Below are positions 34,401 through 43,100 of a stretch of 64,000 nt of DNA, piece after piece. Within the stretch, counting starts at the first letter, position 1, and each line of letters opens with the position of its first letter. A program made the translations under genes and the position numbers. The notes below the pieces were generated by a model. That model did not search any database. It was not told where the DNA came from and saw only the letters and a program-made list of their open reading frames with translations. The DNA comes from Streptomyces sp. NBC_00178 (GTDB taxonomy: Bacteria; Actinomycetota; Actinomycetes; Streptomycetales; Streptomycetaceae), in contig NZ_CP108143.1 of the NCBI RefSeq assembly GCF_036206005.1, positions 1,054,001 to 1,118,000 of the forward strand, read 5' to 3'.

Positions 34401-36107
34401 AATGCAATCGGTCAGGTCGTTCGCAAGGATGCGGCGGGCGCGGTCACGACGTTCGAATACGACATCTTCGACGAGCTGGCGGCGGCCACCGGCCCGGACG
34501 CGACGCTGGTACGACTACGGGACCGCTTCGGCCGCCTCAAGTCCGACTGGGTAAACGGCCGTACGCTCACCTACACCCATGATGCGCTGGGTAGGCGAAC
34601 AGGCCGGACGACTCCGGGCGGAGCTGTGAGCAGCTGGTCTTACGATGCTGCGGGCCGACGCGCCTCGCTGACGACTTCCGGCCGGACACTCACCTTCACT
34701 CACGATGCGCTCGGCCGCGAGACATCCCGCCTCGTTGGCGACTTTGCGTCTCTGACCTCCTCGTTCGACGTGATGGGTCGCCTCACCGCCCAAGAGGTAT
34801 CCGCAAGTAGTGGCCATCGTCTCCAGCACCGCACTTACGCCTACCGTCCCGACGGCAACCTTGTCGCCACGGCCGACGCACGTGTCGGCACTCGCCGGTT
34901 CGACCTGGACGTGGCAGGCCGCGTGACAACCGTGCACGCGGCAGGGTGGACTGAACGGTACGCCTACGACGAGGTCGGAAACCAGGTCGAGGCTTACTGG
35001 CCGCCCACGCACCCGTCACACGAGTCGACCGGTCCCCGCACGTACACGGGCACGAACATCAGGAGCGCGGGCTCCGTCCGTTACGAGCACGACGTCCAAG
35101 GTCGTACCATTCTGCGTCAGAAGACCCGCCCCTCGCGAAAGCCTGACACCTGGCGCTACGCGTGGGACGCCGAGGACCGCCTGACGTCGGTGAGGACGCC
35201 GGACGGCACAGTCTGGCGGTACGCATACGACCCTCTGGGGCGCCGAATAGCCAAGCAATCCCCCGTGGAGACCGTCCACTTCACCTGGGACGGTGCGACC
35301 CTCTGTGAGCAGATGACAGAGGACACGACCCTCACCTGGGACTACGCCGGCTTGCACCCCCTGACTCAGACGGAACGCCGCCACGGGTCCACGGATGACC
35401 GCTTCTTCGCCATCGTCACGGACCTGATCGGTACCCCGACGGAACTCGTCGACGAATCGGGCCGCTTGGCTTGGCGCACCCGCGCCACCCTCTGGGGCAC
35501 CACCACCTGGGCCCGCGATGCCACTGCATACACCCCGCTCCGCTTCCCCGGCCAGTACTTCGACCGCGAATCAGAACTCCACTACAACTTCTTCCGCTAC
35601 TACGACCCGGAGGCGGCCCGCTACCTAGCCCCAGACCCCCTGGGCCTGGCCCCGGCCGACAACCCGGTCGCGTACGTCCAAAACCCGCACACGTGGAGTG
35701 ACCCGCTCGGGCTCGGTCCCTGTCCGCCCCGGATCGAGAATGGCGGCTGGGACCTCAGAGGCGATACGGACCCGCTGAGCATCATCCCGAAGGACGCAGT
35801 TCAGGAACCGTGGAGGGCGATCCCGGGCGGTGTCGAACACGGCATCAAGTGGTCATGGACGGACGACGTCACGGGTAAGACGGTGCGTATGCGCGTCCAC
35901 GGTCCCGATCTCGGGCCGCACGCCGGGCCAAATGCCAGTAGCGGCCCCATCTACCGTCTCCAGATCGGTCGCCAATTCCAGGACGAAGCCGGGAATCTCT
36001 ATCATGCGCAGATCGGAAACTCGAAGAGTCCGAACTATAATGAGACGGCGATCAACGACACCCACATTCCGTGGCCCAGCCATCTTCCGATACCATACCC
36101 GCATTGA
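31485..36107 (+). CDS. Giant RHS-repeat polymorphic toxin with type-30-like C-terminal tip
   Basis: 1540 residues from ATG 31485 (ribosome site GGGGGAGAG). Residues ~1-250 are helical and WXG/ESX-like; a DUF6531 start (CAGDPVDVATGRMLLP) lies near 398. RHS/YD repeats (e.g. TRFDYDRLHRLLSVTDPLG) run to ~1340. The RHS core closure (FPGQYFDRESELHYNFFRYYDPEAARYLAPDPLGL) ends near 1385, and a second DPLGL is near 1407. The remaining ~130 residues are the toxin tip: GIKWSWTDDVTGKTVRMRVHGPD and SPNYNETAINDTHIP resemble polymorphic toxin type 30, a predicted RNase (tentative). There is no signal peptide; export is probably type VII-like. Codon use becomes more AT-rich from about 33.5 kb. Confidence 0.9.
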   Translation: MADWGKWGGALYDGAGDLVDKGKEIVGEGIDKSTDIVGSGLEKVGADEWADKVEDWGDETASSLGAEVGEQQLGQSEEANELIHGRPEKISAAVKNLRDFRRAFDLVGGGMRKLDSGHWKGEAADAFRTKFQTLPTDWLRAADAFEDAATALETFAGTVTSAQAKAGEAIALYKEGKRDYETAAAAFKEKAQAYNAVRNTDHPLPHPGAFTDPGAAKRRHAQEILQHARRARNEAAEAAKGAITAAMAHAPKEPTGLDRAKQEFFDYGVGQGIELAHFGGGVVKGTAGLLNFVRSVDPTDPYNLTHPAEYYKGVNMTLAGLVSSAANPDRTLKNAWDAAKGDPSEFIGRLVPELVGTKGGGLLKGGLRAGMKDLLERPKGKNRQGHEKNPESNAKKCSEVKCAGDPVDVATGRMLLPQTDIVLPGSLPLVFERVFDSSHRAGLWFGSGWSSTVDQRLEIDAEGVVFSCGEGSLLAYPHPAPGAPVMPTHGRRWPLDRVADGYTITDPETGQVRHFADQPTGDSALLVQIDDRNGRWIAFEYDETGAPTSIVHHGGYHLKLTTAEGRVTALHLAGAAPDGTDQEILRYGYTDGHLTTVTNSSGKPLRFDCDELGRITAWTDTNNSRYEYVYDEHDRCVYQSGTNGHLEARFTWDDTDPDTGMRMTSMTDGCGSTTRYVINDRSQIVAEIDALGAVTRFDYDRLHRLLSVTDPLGHITRSTYDEHGHLTVMMRPDERQKRTEFNKLGLPIRIIGTDGNVTSQTFDERGNRTSVTEPSGATTIFTYNDTGTLTSVTDPVGHTTTVTTDEADLPLSIKDPLGAVTRYERDTFGRPVSITDPSGAVTRLEWTVEGLLARRVEPDDSTQVWTYDGEGNCLTHTDAMGGATHFEYTVFDLLTARTGPDGVRYEFTHDTNLRLTKVVNPQALTWTYAYDRVGRLVTETDFDERAVAYGYDAAGRRTSRTNALAQTITYDHNAIGQVVRKDAAGAVTTFEYDIFDELAAATGPDATLVRLRDRFGRLKSDWVNGRTLTYTHDALGRRTGRTTPGGAVSSWSYDAAGRRASLTTSGRTLTFTHDALGRETSRLVGDFASLTSSFDVMGRLTAQEVSASSGHRLQHRTYAYRPDGNLVATADARVGTRRFDLDVAGRVTTVHAAGWTERYAYDEVGNQVEAYWPPTHPSHESTGPRTYTGTNIRSAGSVRYEHDVQGRTILRQKTRPSRKPDTWRYAWDAEDRLTSVRTPDGTVWRYAYDPLGRRIAKQSPVETVHFTWDGATLCEQMTEDTTLTWDYAGLHPLTQTERRHGSTDDRFFAIVTDLIGTPTELVDESGRLAWRTRATLWGTTTWARDATAYTPLRFPGQYFDRESELHYNFFRYYDPEAARYLAPDPLGLAPADNPVAYVQNPHTWSDPLGLGPCPPRIENGGWDLRGDTDPLSIIPKDAVQEPWRAIPGGVEHGIKWSWTDDVTGKTVRMRVHGPDLGPHAGPNASSGPIYRLQIGRQFQDEAGNLYHAQIGNSKSPNYNETAINDTHIPWPSHLPIPYPH

Positions 36108-36112
36108 ATTGG

Positions 36113-36475
36113 ATGATGAGAAATATGGAAAGTAAATATTACCTCGACTTCCTCCGAGATCTACTGAGTCCCGACGAAAAGGTGCGCACGGAGGCGAGCA
36201 ATCGTGTTCAGGACTTTGTGAACCTGCTCTCCGACACCCAAGCAGGAGTGACGGGCGAACTCCTCGCAATGCTGGCCTCACACGAGAAGTCCCGCGTAGC
36301 CCTGGAGGCACTCCTGCACGCACTGTCCGATCTTGACGGGTGCGGGAAACTCGACAGAGTCGACCTGTCGCCCTTGGGGGAGATCCCGGAATCCGCGATT
36401 CACGTAGAGCACCGCGAGTACATGGAAGAATTTGCCCCGCGCATCGCGGGCTCGATTAACGGCGCGGGAGGTTGA
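36113..36475 (+). CDS. Candidate immunity protein for the RHS toxin
   Basis: 120 residues from ATG 36113, 5 bp after the RHS stop (ATGs at 36116 and 36125 are also possible). All-helical and acidic: YYLDFLRDLLSPDEKVRTEA, then a second helix pair with AMLASHEKSRVALEALLHAL. There is no signal peptide, as expected for a cytosolic antidote. The start region (36105-36140) is clearly more AT-rich than its surroundings, typical of swapped toxin-immunity cassettes. I cannot place it in a named immunity family with confidence. Position and composition are the evidence. Confidence 0.6.
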   Translation: MMRNMESKYYLDFLRDLLSPDEKVRTEASNRVQDFVNLLSDTQAGVTGELLAMLASHEKSRVALEALLHALSDLDGCGKLDRVDLSPLGEIPESAIHVEHREYMEEFAPRIAGSINGAGG

Positions 36476-36489
36476 GGGCGGGCTCGGAA

Positions 36490-37016
36490 ATGCGCCTGCA
36501 CGCGGCCGAGGCCCACACGATCGAGGACGTCGCGCCGATCCTGCACGGCCTCGGGCGCGGCAGCCGCTCTGCGGCACCACAACCGCACCCCAGGGCGCTG
36601 GAGCTTTGGCTGCTGCCTTGTACCGACTACCCGCCGCCGGCCGGCAGCTCGCTCTTGCCGGGCCGCAGGCCCTGAGCCTGGCGCGGGGCGGCCTCGTCAC
36701 CGACGTCTTCGAGCACCCGGCACCCGGACCGGACAACCACCGCTTCCGACCGGTCCACCCTCACCAGCTGGAAGCGTTGTCCCGCTCGTACAAGGCAGTC
36801 CTGCCGGCGGAGCAAGCGTCGGCAGTGTCGCTGCTGGACGTGGCAGCGCAGGCTGGGGTTCCAGTACCGCGCGCGCTGCTCGATGCCGCTGCACACAGCA
36901 CGCTGGCGGCAGCCGCGCAGGGTTGGGGACGGGCCCGGAGAGCAGCCAGGCTGGATCAGTCCGGGGTCAGCGTGCAGCAGAGGCCGCAGGTGCGGCAGCG
37001 GCGAACGAGTCTGTAG
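36490..37016 (+). pseudogene. Decayed accessory ORF after the immunity gene
   Basis: Two adjacent frames together look like one damaged protein. The first reads MRLHAAEAHTIEDVAPILHG from 36490. After a frame change near 36600 the second reads ALYRLPAAGRQLALAGPQAL, VTDVFEHPAPGPDNHRFRPV, LEALSRSYKAVLPAEQASAV and VPVPRALLDAAAHSTLAAAA, and ends at 37016. The second part has conserved-looking, balanced composition, unlike random GC-rich frames. I do not recognise the family. Its company (toxin cassette, relaxase remnant) suggests mobile-element cargo. Confidence 0.45.
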
Positions 37017-37204
37017 CAGCTGTGCCGCTGCCGGTCCGTCAGCGCCGGTCGACCATGTGCGGCCGGACAGCGGAGGTCCAGCGAGCGCGTGGCACGACGT
37101 GCATCCCTAAGACGATCACCATGCATCTCAATGTCATTGCCGATCATTACAGTTGCTTCGCCGGCCGTCCGTGCGGCCGGATCCCCTCTCGAAGGAGCTG
37201 TGAA

Positions 37205-38512
37205 ATGCGCATACGAAGACGTGCGGCGGGTGTTCTGCTGGTCCTGGCGACCGCGCCGCTCCTGCTCGGTACCCCCGCTACGGCAGCGGCACAGGCTCAA
37301 GGCGGCATCGTTCTGCCCGTGCGGTCGCACTGGCAGACTCTCGCCGACAGCCGTCATGTGTATGTCAGCTCGCCCGGCGATGACGTGGTGCTGGCCACCG
37401 ACCACGACGGACAGGTGATGAAGAAGGTAGAGGGTCTCGACGGGGCGCGAGGCATGACCGAGTCAGCCGACGAGTCCACCCTGTACGTGGCACTCCCGGA
37501 TGGCGACGCGATCTCCGTGATCGACACTGCGACCTTGACCGAGACGCAGCGCATCCCGACCGGTGCCGACACCCAGCCGGAAAGCCTCGCCCTCGCCGGT
37601 GGCCGTCTGTTCTTCAGCTACCAGTCAAACGTCTTCGACGCCGGCATCGGGTCGGTCGCCATCGGTGACGCGACGCCGGCCGTCACGCTGGACGACAACC
37701 CCGTCTGGTACGGCAAGCCGCGACTCGCCTCGTCGCCGGGCGCGCCCGGTCGGCTCGTCGCCGCGGACAGCCAGGGCGCGAACGGCATGCGCGTCTACGA
37801 CGTGGGCTCCGGCACGCTTCAGGAGACCGCCTACACCGAGGCCATCGGCGATGTCGAAGACCTGGTGGTGACGCCGGATGGCAGCAGTGTCATCACCGCG
37901 AACGGCTCCGACTACTACCACCAGCGGTGGCGCCTGTCAGACCTGACCGAGGACGGTCGGTACGACACCGGCAGCTATCCCAACTCCGTGGCCGTCGACT
38001 CCCGTGGCACGGTCGCCGCGGGGACCGTGGCGGGAGGGGAGTGGGACATCCACATCTACCGCCCCGGAGAGGCAACCGCGTACCGCACAGTCGCACTGTC
38101 GTGGCCGTACTGGGATCTGCTCGACCGAGGCGTCGCCTGGGCGCCCGACGGCAGCAGGCTCTTCGCCACCCGATTCCCCTACTCCGGCGAGGTCATTCTC
38201 GACGTCGTCTCCGACCTGGCCAAGGCATCCAGCACCATCACCCTGTCAGCCCCGCAGACGAACCCCAAGGGCACGCCGGTCACGGTGACGGGCAAGCTGA
38301 CCTCTCTGATCACCTTCCCGAAGGGCGGTCAGGTCAAGGTGACGCGCAACGGCCTGGAGCTGCCTGACGCGAAGGTCCGGCGTGACGGCACCTTCAGCTT
38401 CAGTGACACCCCGCCCGACTGGAACATGTACGCCGAGTACACGATCACGTACACCGGCGATGCCCGGCATGTGTCCGGAACGGCGACCGCCACGGTCGAA
38501 CTCGTCAGCTGA
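37205..38512 (+). CDS. Secreted YncE-like beta-propeller with C-terminal Ig-like domain
   Basis: 435 residues from ATG 37205, with GAAGGAG 9 nt upstream. A Sec signal peptide (RIRRRAAGVLLVLATAPLLL, cleavage after TAAAQA) is followed by about six propeller-type repeats (SRHVYVSSPGDDVVLATDHDG, STLYVALPDGDAISVIDTAT, DVEDLVVTPDGSSVITANGS). A C-terminal Ig/bacterial surface domain (~345-435) has TITLSAPQTNPKGTPVTVTG and TYTGDARHVSGTATATVEL. It should be exported and may bind a surface or ligand. It sits between the RHS cassette and the relaxase remnant, so it may be island cargo rather than core. The exact role is unknown. Confidence 0.8.
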   Translation: MRIRRRAAGVLLVLATAPLLLGTPATAAAQAQGGIVLPVRSHWQTLADSRHVYVSSPGDDVVLATDHDGQVMKKVEGLDGARGMTESADESTLYVALPDGDAISVIDTATLTETQRIPTGADTQPESLALAGGRLFFSYQSNVFDAGIGSVAIGDATPAVTLDDNPVWYGKPRLASSPGAPGRLVAADSQGANGMRVYDVGSGTLQETAYTEAIGDVEDLVVTPDGSSVITANGSDYYHQRWRLSDLTEDGRYDTGSYPNSVAVDSRGTVAAGTVAGGEWDIHIYRPGEATAYRTVALSWPYWDLLDRGVAWAPDGSRLFATRFPYSGEVILDVVSDLAKASSTITLSAPQTNPKGTPVTVTGKLTSLITFPKGGQVKVTRNGLELPDAKVRRDGTFSFSDTPPDWNMYAEYTITYTGDARHVSGTATATVELVS

Positions 38513-38515
38513 CAA

Positions 38516-39771
38516 AGCCGGGGACTCGACCGTCTCTCGCATCTCGGTGAGCCGGGCCGCAAGGGTGCTGACATCCGGCGCCCGGTGTTCCGCGGCACCC
38601 AGCACGGCGGCGTACGGACTCGTCCGCAGAATCTCCCACGCCGTCTCAACGGCCCGGCTGCCGCGATCCGAGCCTCCGCGGCCTCCCGCCATCCCGCAGC
38701 GCGCTGTTCGACGGCCTGTTCCTCGAGCTTCAGATGCTCCTTGCGGGAGGTGCCCGCCAGGCGCAGCGCGAGCCGGCCCCTGTCGTCGGCGGCCGCCAGC
38801 CGGCGCACATGCTCATCCGCCCTCGCCGCGTGGGCGGCGGCGGTCTCGCGGGCCTGCTCGGCTTGCGCGAGTACCAGCTGCCCGCCAGCCAGGTCGAGCA
38901 GCGGATAGATGGGCGCGACCTCCCGTCGGCCCCGAGCTTCCCCGCGGGCCTTGTCCGCTGCGATCTGCTGTCGCAAGGGCGCGCAGTCTCTGCGGCTTCG
39001 GCTGCCGCTTGGTCCTTGCGTCGTGCTTCGACGGGGCTGGTGGCGATGAGCCGGGCGAGCTCCTGGTCGGTCCGGTCGCGTCGCCGTACGGACGACGGTC
39101 CCCAGCCGGAGCTCCTGCCGGCTCCCGCTCCTCCTCTGTTGGTGCGAGCTGCTGCCTCTGCTCGTCGGTAAGCCGGTACTCGCTCGGCTGCCGCTCATCG
39201 TGAGCGGTCGAGGTCGGCGCTCGCGGGGCGAGCTTCGCACAGGGTCGCGACTGCACCAGGAAGTGCACGAAGGCGTCCACGGCGCACTCCGGATGCTCCT
39301 TTTCCGTGCGGGCGTCACCGAGCCGTGCCCGGGTGTCCTCGCTCTCGATGACCGCGAGCGGCAGCCACAGGTGGTTGGCCTTCCTGCCCCGGGTGAGGCC
39401 CGGGTACGTGGCGAACGCTTTGGCGCCTTGCCCGTAGAGCAGGCTTCTGTCGCAGGTCATCCCCTCCGAGGCGGCGATCGTCATTGCGTAGCCCAGAGAC
39501 ACGGCGCCGGAGGCGACTTGGTCGGGTAAGCCACGCGGACACGGAGGCGTCGTCCTCACCGCGCGGGCGCGTGCGCCACGTGATCTCGATCCGTCCATCC
39601 TCGGAGATCTCGCTGACGACCGCGCGGCACCCGTTCCGCAGGTCCGGGCCGTCGCCGCGTCGCCTCCTGTGGTCCTCGACGCGCAACCGCCCCGCGTACC
39701 CGGTAGCCAGGGTGACCCGGACCCCGCCGGGTAGGTGTAGGTGTGTTCGTCGCCGAGTTCGCCGGCGACGC
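38516..39771 (-). pseudogene. Remnant of a MobF-type conjugative relaxase/helicase (TraA-like)
   Basis: Read on the minus strand from right to left, pieces in different frames follow the order of a TraA-like relaxase: GELGDEHTYTYPAG, RVTLATGYAGRLRVEDHRRR and NGCRAVVSEISEDGRIEITW; then VSLGYAMTIAASEGMTCDRS, LLYGQGAKAFATYPGLTRGR and HLWLPLAVIESEDTRARLGD; then a charged tail (PLLDLAGGQLVLAQAEQARE, AWEILRTSPYAAVLGAAEHR). At least three frame changes are needed, and the N-terminal relaxase catalytic domain is absent. This is the scar of an integrated plasmid or AICE-like element. Confidence 0.7.
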
Positions 39772-40161
39772 GACGGACGTGCCTCCTTCGCCGGACTGGC
39801 CCGGGCGGTGGCGATGTCACCGAGCGCCGTCACCGAGCGGGTGCGCCGGCTGGAGGAGGCCGGGGTGATCAGCGGGTACTCCGCCGTGGTGGACCCGGAG
39901 CGCCTGGGGATGCCGATCCTCGCCCTGGTGCGCCTGCGCTACCCGAACGGCAACTACAAATCTTTCCACGACCTGACGGACACGACCCCGGAGATCGTGG
40001 AGGCGCACCATGTGACGGGCGACGACTGCTTCATCCTCAAGGTGACCGCCAGGTCCGTGCGCCACCTGTCGGAGGTCACGGGCCGGATCGGCACGCTCGG
40101 TTCCGTGACGACGAGCATCGTGTACTCCTCGCCGCTGCCCCGGCGGGCCGTCAGCCGCTGA
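39772..40161 (+). pseudogene. Lrp/AsnC regulator lacking its first ~15 codons
   Basis: From DGRASFAGLARAV onward the frame reads a normal Lrp protein: SPSAVTERVRRLEEAGVISG (recognition helix), VDPERLGMPILALVRLRYPN, AHHVTGDDCFILKV (ligand motif) and SVTTSIVYSSPLP. The usual start (a dozen or so residues up to the first helix) is replaced by relaxase-derived DNA at about 39771. An internal ATG at 39814 or GTG at 39808 would give a protein without the first DNA-binding helix, so regulation is probably lost. It converges on sbcC with an 11-bp overlap. Confidence 0.75.
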
Positions 40162-43100
40162 GCGGCCCGCCCGCCCGGTGGCGCACCGCCGACCCGTGAC
40201 GCTCCTTCACCACTTCGAGCTGGGCGGGGATGCGGCGGCGCAGGTCGGCGACGTGGCTGACGATGCCGACGCTGCGGTCCCGCTCCCGCAGGGAGTCCAG
40301 GACGTCCAGCACCTCGTCGAGGGTCTGGTCGTCCAGGCTGCCGAAACCCTCGTCGATGAACAGCGTGTCCAGCCGCACGCCGCCCGCCTCTTCCGTCACG
40401 ACGTCCGCGAGGCCGAGGGCGAGGGCGAGCGAGGCGAAGAACGTCTCCCCGCCCGAGAGGGTCGCCGTGTCGCGCTCCCTGCCCGTCCATGCGTCGACGA
40501 CATGCAGGCCGAGCCCCGCCCTCCGGCCGCCGCTGCGCTCGTCTGAGTGGACAAGGGTGTAGCGGCCGGAGGACATGCGCTGCAGGCGGGCCGTCGCGGC
40601 GGCCGCCACCTGTTCGAGGCGGGCCGCGAGCACATACGCCTCCAGTCGCATCCTGCGTTCGTTGTCCGCCGACGTCCCGGCTGTCAGGCCCGCGAGGCGG
40701 GCCACCCGCCCGTACTCCTCGCGCAGCGGGCCCAGCCGGCGCACCTCGTCCGCCGCGCGGCGCGAGAGCCTGTCGAGTTCGGTGCTGCGGTCCTGCGCGG
40801 CCGCGTGGGAGGCCGCACCCTCACGCAGGGCCCTGACCGACAGGTCGTACGCCGCCTGCGCGTCACCGGGCGCGGCGGGCGGGCGCTCCGCGGCGTCCCT
40901 GGCGTCCTTCTCGGCCAACCGGTCGGCGACCGTGGCGGCCTCCGTCTGCCAGGCGTCGATCCGATGCTGGAGTTCCCGCTGCGCCGCGTCGTCGAGGACC
41001 TTCGCCGCGGCGGCCCGCGGGGTGTCGAAGCCCGCCCGGAACGCGGCGTCGGCGAGCCTGCCGTCCGCCTCCTTGAGTCGGGCGGCGGCCGTCTCCTCCG
41101 CGCGGAGGGCCTCCGCCGCGACCGCGAGCAGCCGGGCCCGGCGCGCCAGCAGGCCGGCGTGCTCGGCGACCGTTCCGCAGGTGCCGCGCGCCTTCACCAA
41201 CTCGGCTTCCAGCGCCCCCTGCTCACGGTCGAGCGCCTCCCTCTGCGAGGTGCGGGCCGCGGCGCGGCGCTCGGCCTGCTGGCGTTCGTCGAGCCTGCCG
41301 AGGTGCTCGCGTTCGGCGGCGGCGAGCGCTTCCCGGGCCGCGTGCGTCCCAGCGGCCAGCCGGTGCGCGTGCGCGTGCTCCGCGGTGAGCAGGTCCACGG
41401 CCTCCTGGAGCCCGGCGACCGAGGCGGGCTGCTCGGCCGGCGCCGGCTCGTGCCCCTCCGCGGCCGTATCGGCGGAATCGGTGGCGTCGACGTCTCCTGC
41501 CGCTTCCGCCCGGGCCGCCGCGAGCCGTTCGCGCAGCAGGCCGAGCGCGCTCTCCGCCTCCGCGCGTGCCTGTTCGGCGCTCCGGTGGACGGCGAGTGCG
41601 GCTTCCTCCGTGGCCCGGTCCACGTGGCCCGCCGCAGGTCGGGCGGGGTCGGGGTGTTCGGCCGAGCCGCACACCGCGCAGGCTGTTCCGTCGACCAGTC
41701 GGTCCGCGAGTTCCGCCGCGATGCCCTGGAGGCGCTGTTCGCGCAGCCCGAGCCAGTGCTCGTGGGCCCCGGCCGCCCGTTCGCGGGCGCGTGTGAGGTC
41801 GGACGCCGCCCGGTCCTCCTGCGCGGCGAGTGCGTCACGCCGGCGTGCCGCGTCCAGCCTCCTGCGGGCGGGGCCGAGCCGGCCCGCCAGCTGTTCCGCC
41901 CGGGTCGCCGCGAGCTGCGCCGCCTCCAGCCGGTCCGCGAGACCCCGGCGGGTGGCGTCCCAGCCCGACAGCCAGTGCGCCGCCTCCTGGATCAGTTCGT
42001 CGTCGGCGCGGGACTGCCTTTCGAGACCTGCGCGTTCGGCGTCGATCTCCGTGCTGCGCCGTTCGGCCCGCCGGGCGGCGTCGAGTGCTCCCAGCTCCGC
42101 CCGGATGTCCCGCTCCCTCTCGGCGAGCTCGTCGGACCCCGCATCGGCGAGCGGGGCCGGGAGTCCGGTGCGGGAACGCTCGCGCTCGGCGACGGCGGAG
42201 CGGTGCGCGCGTCCGGCCTCGTCCCGGAGTTCGAGCGCGGGTACGACGAGGTCCGCCTTGCGCGCGCGGGTCAGCTGTTCGTGGCAGCGGTCGCGCTCGG
42301 CGCGGCGGTCCTCCAGGCCGGCGGCACGGCGGCGGGTCTCCTCGTACCGCTGCTGGAGGCGGGCCAGTTCGCGCTCGGCCTCCAGTGCTTCACGCGCGGC
42401 CTCGTTCCTGCCCTCCACGGCGTCCAGGACGCACCGGGCGATGTCGAGCCGCTCCCGGGCTCCGCTGCGCGCGACCGCGGCCCACTGCAGGACTCCTTCG
42501 GCCAGTCCGGGTTCACCCGCGCGGTCCACGGGGAGGGCCGCCTCGCCCGCGGCCGGTCCGGCGGCCTGCGCGATGCGCTGGGCCAGGGCGAGGATCTGCT
42601 CGTCGGCTGCCTTGACCCGCGCCTCGGCGGTACGGCGCAGCTCGGCCAGGCGGTCTTCGACGGCCGCGAAACGGCGGGTGTCGAAGAGCCTACCGAGCAG
42701 CTTGCCCCGCGCCTCGGCGTCGGCGCGCAGGAAGCGGGCGAAGTCGCCCTGGGGAAGCAGAACGACCTGGCAGAACTGGTCGCGGCTCATCCCGATGAGC
42801 ACGCCGATCTCCTCGCCGATCTCCTGGTGCGAGCGGCTGAGGGCCTGCCAGCCCTTCTCGGCGTCGTACTCCCGCAGCAGGCTCTGGGCCTTCTCCGTCG
42901 TGAAGCCCCCACCCCGCTTCTTGGGGCGGGGCTGCGCGGGGCGCCTGGTGATCTCCAGGCGGCGTCCGCCGACGGTCAGTTCGAGGCTCACCTCCGTCGG
43001 GAGTCCGGCCTCGGCGTGGTCGCTGCGCAGCGAGGTGCCCGGGCTCTGCCGGGCGCCGGGCACGGCGCCGTACAGCCCGTAGCAGACCGCGTCGAGTACG

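Noticed and set aside
30332..40161. Complete integrative conjugative element
   Set aside because: No integrase, excisionase, replication initiator or TraB/FtsK-like gene is visible; only a relaxase remnant remains, so it is called a scar rather than an element.
39484..40161. Full-length regulator starting at a TTG near 39484
   Set aside because: Codons before about 39772 are the reverse of relaxase coding sequence and are Arg/Ser-rich; Lrp homology begins only at DGRASF.
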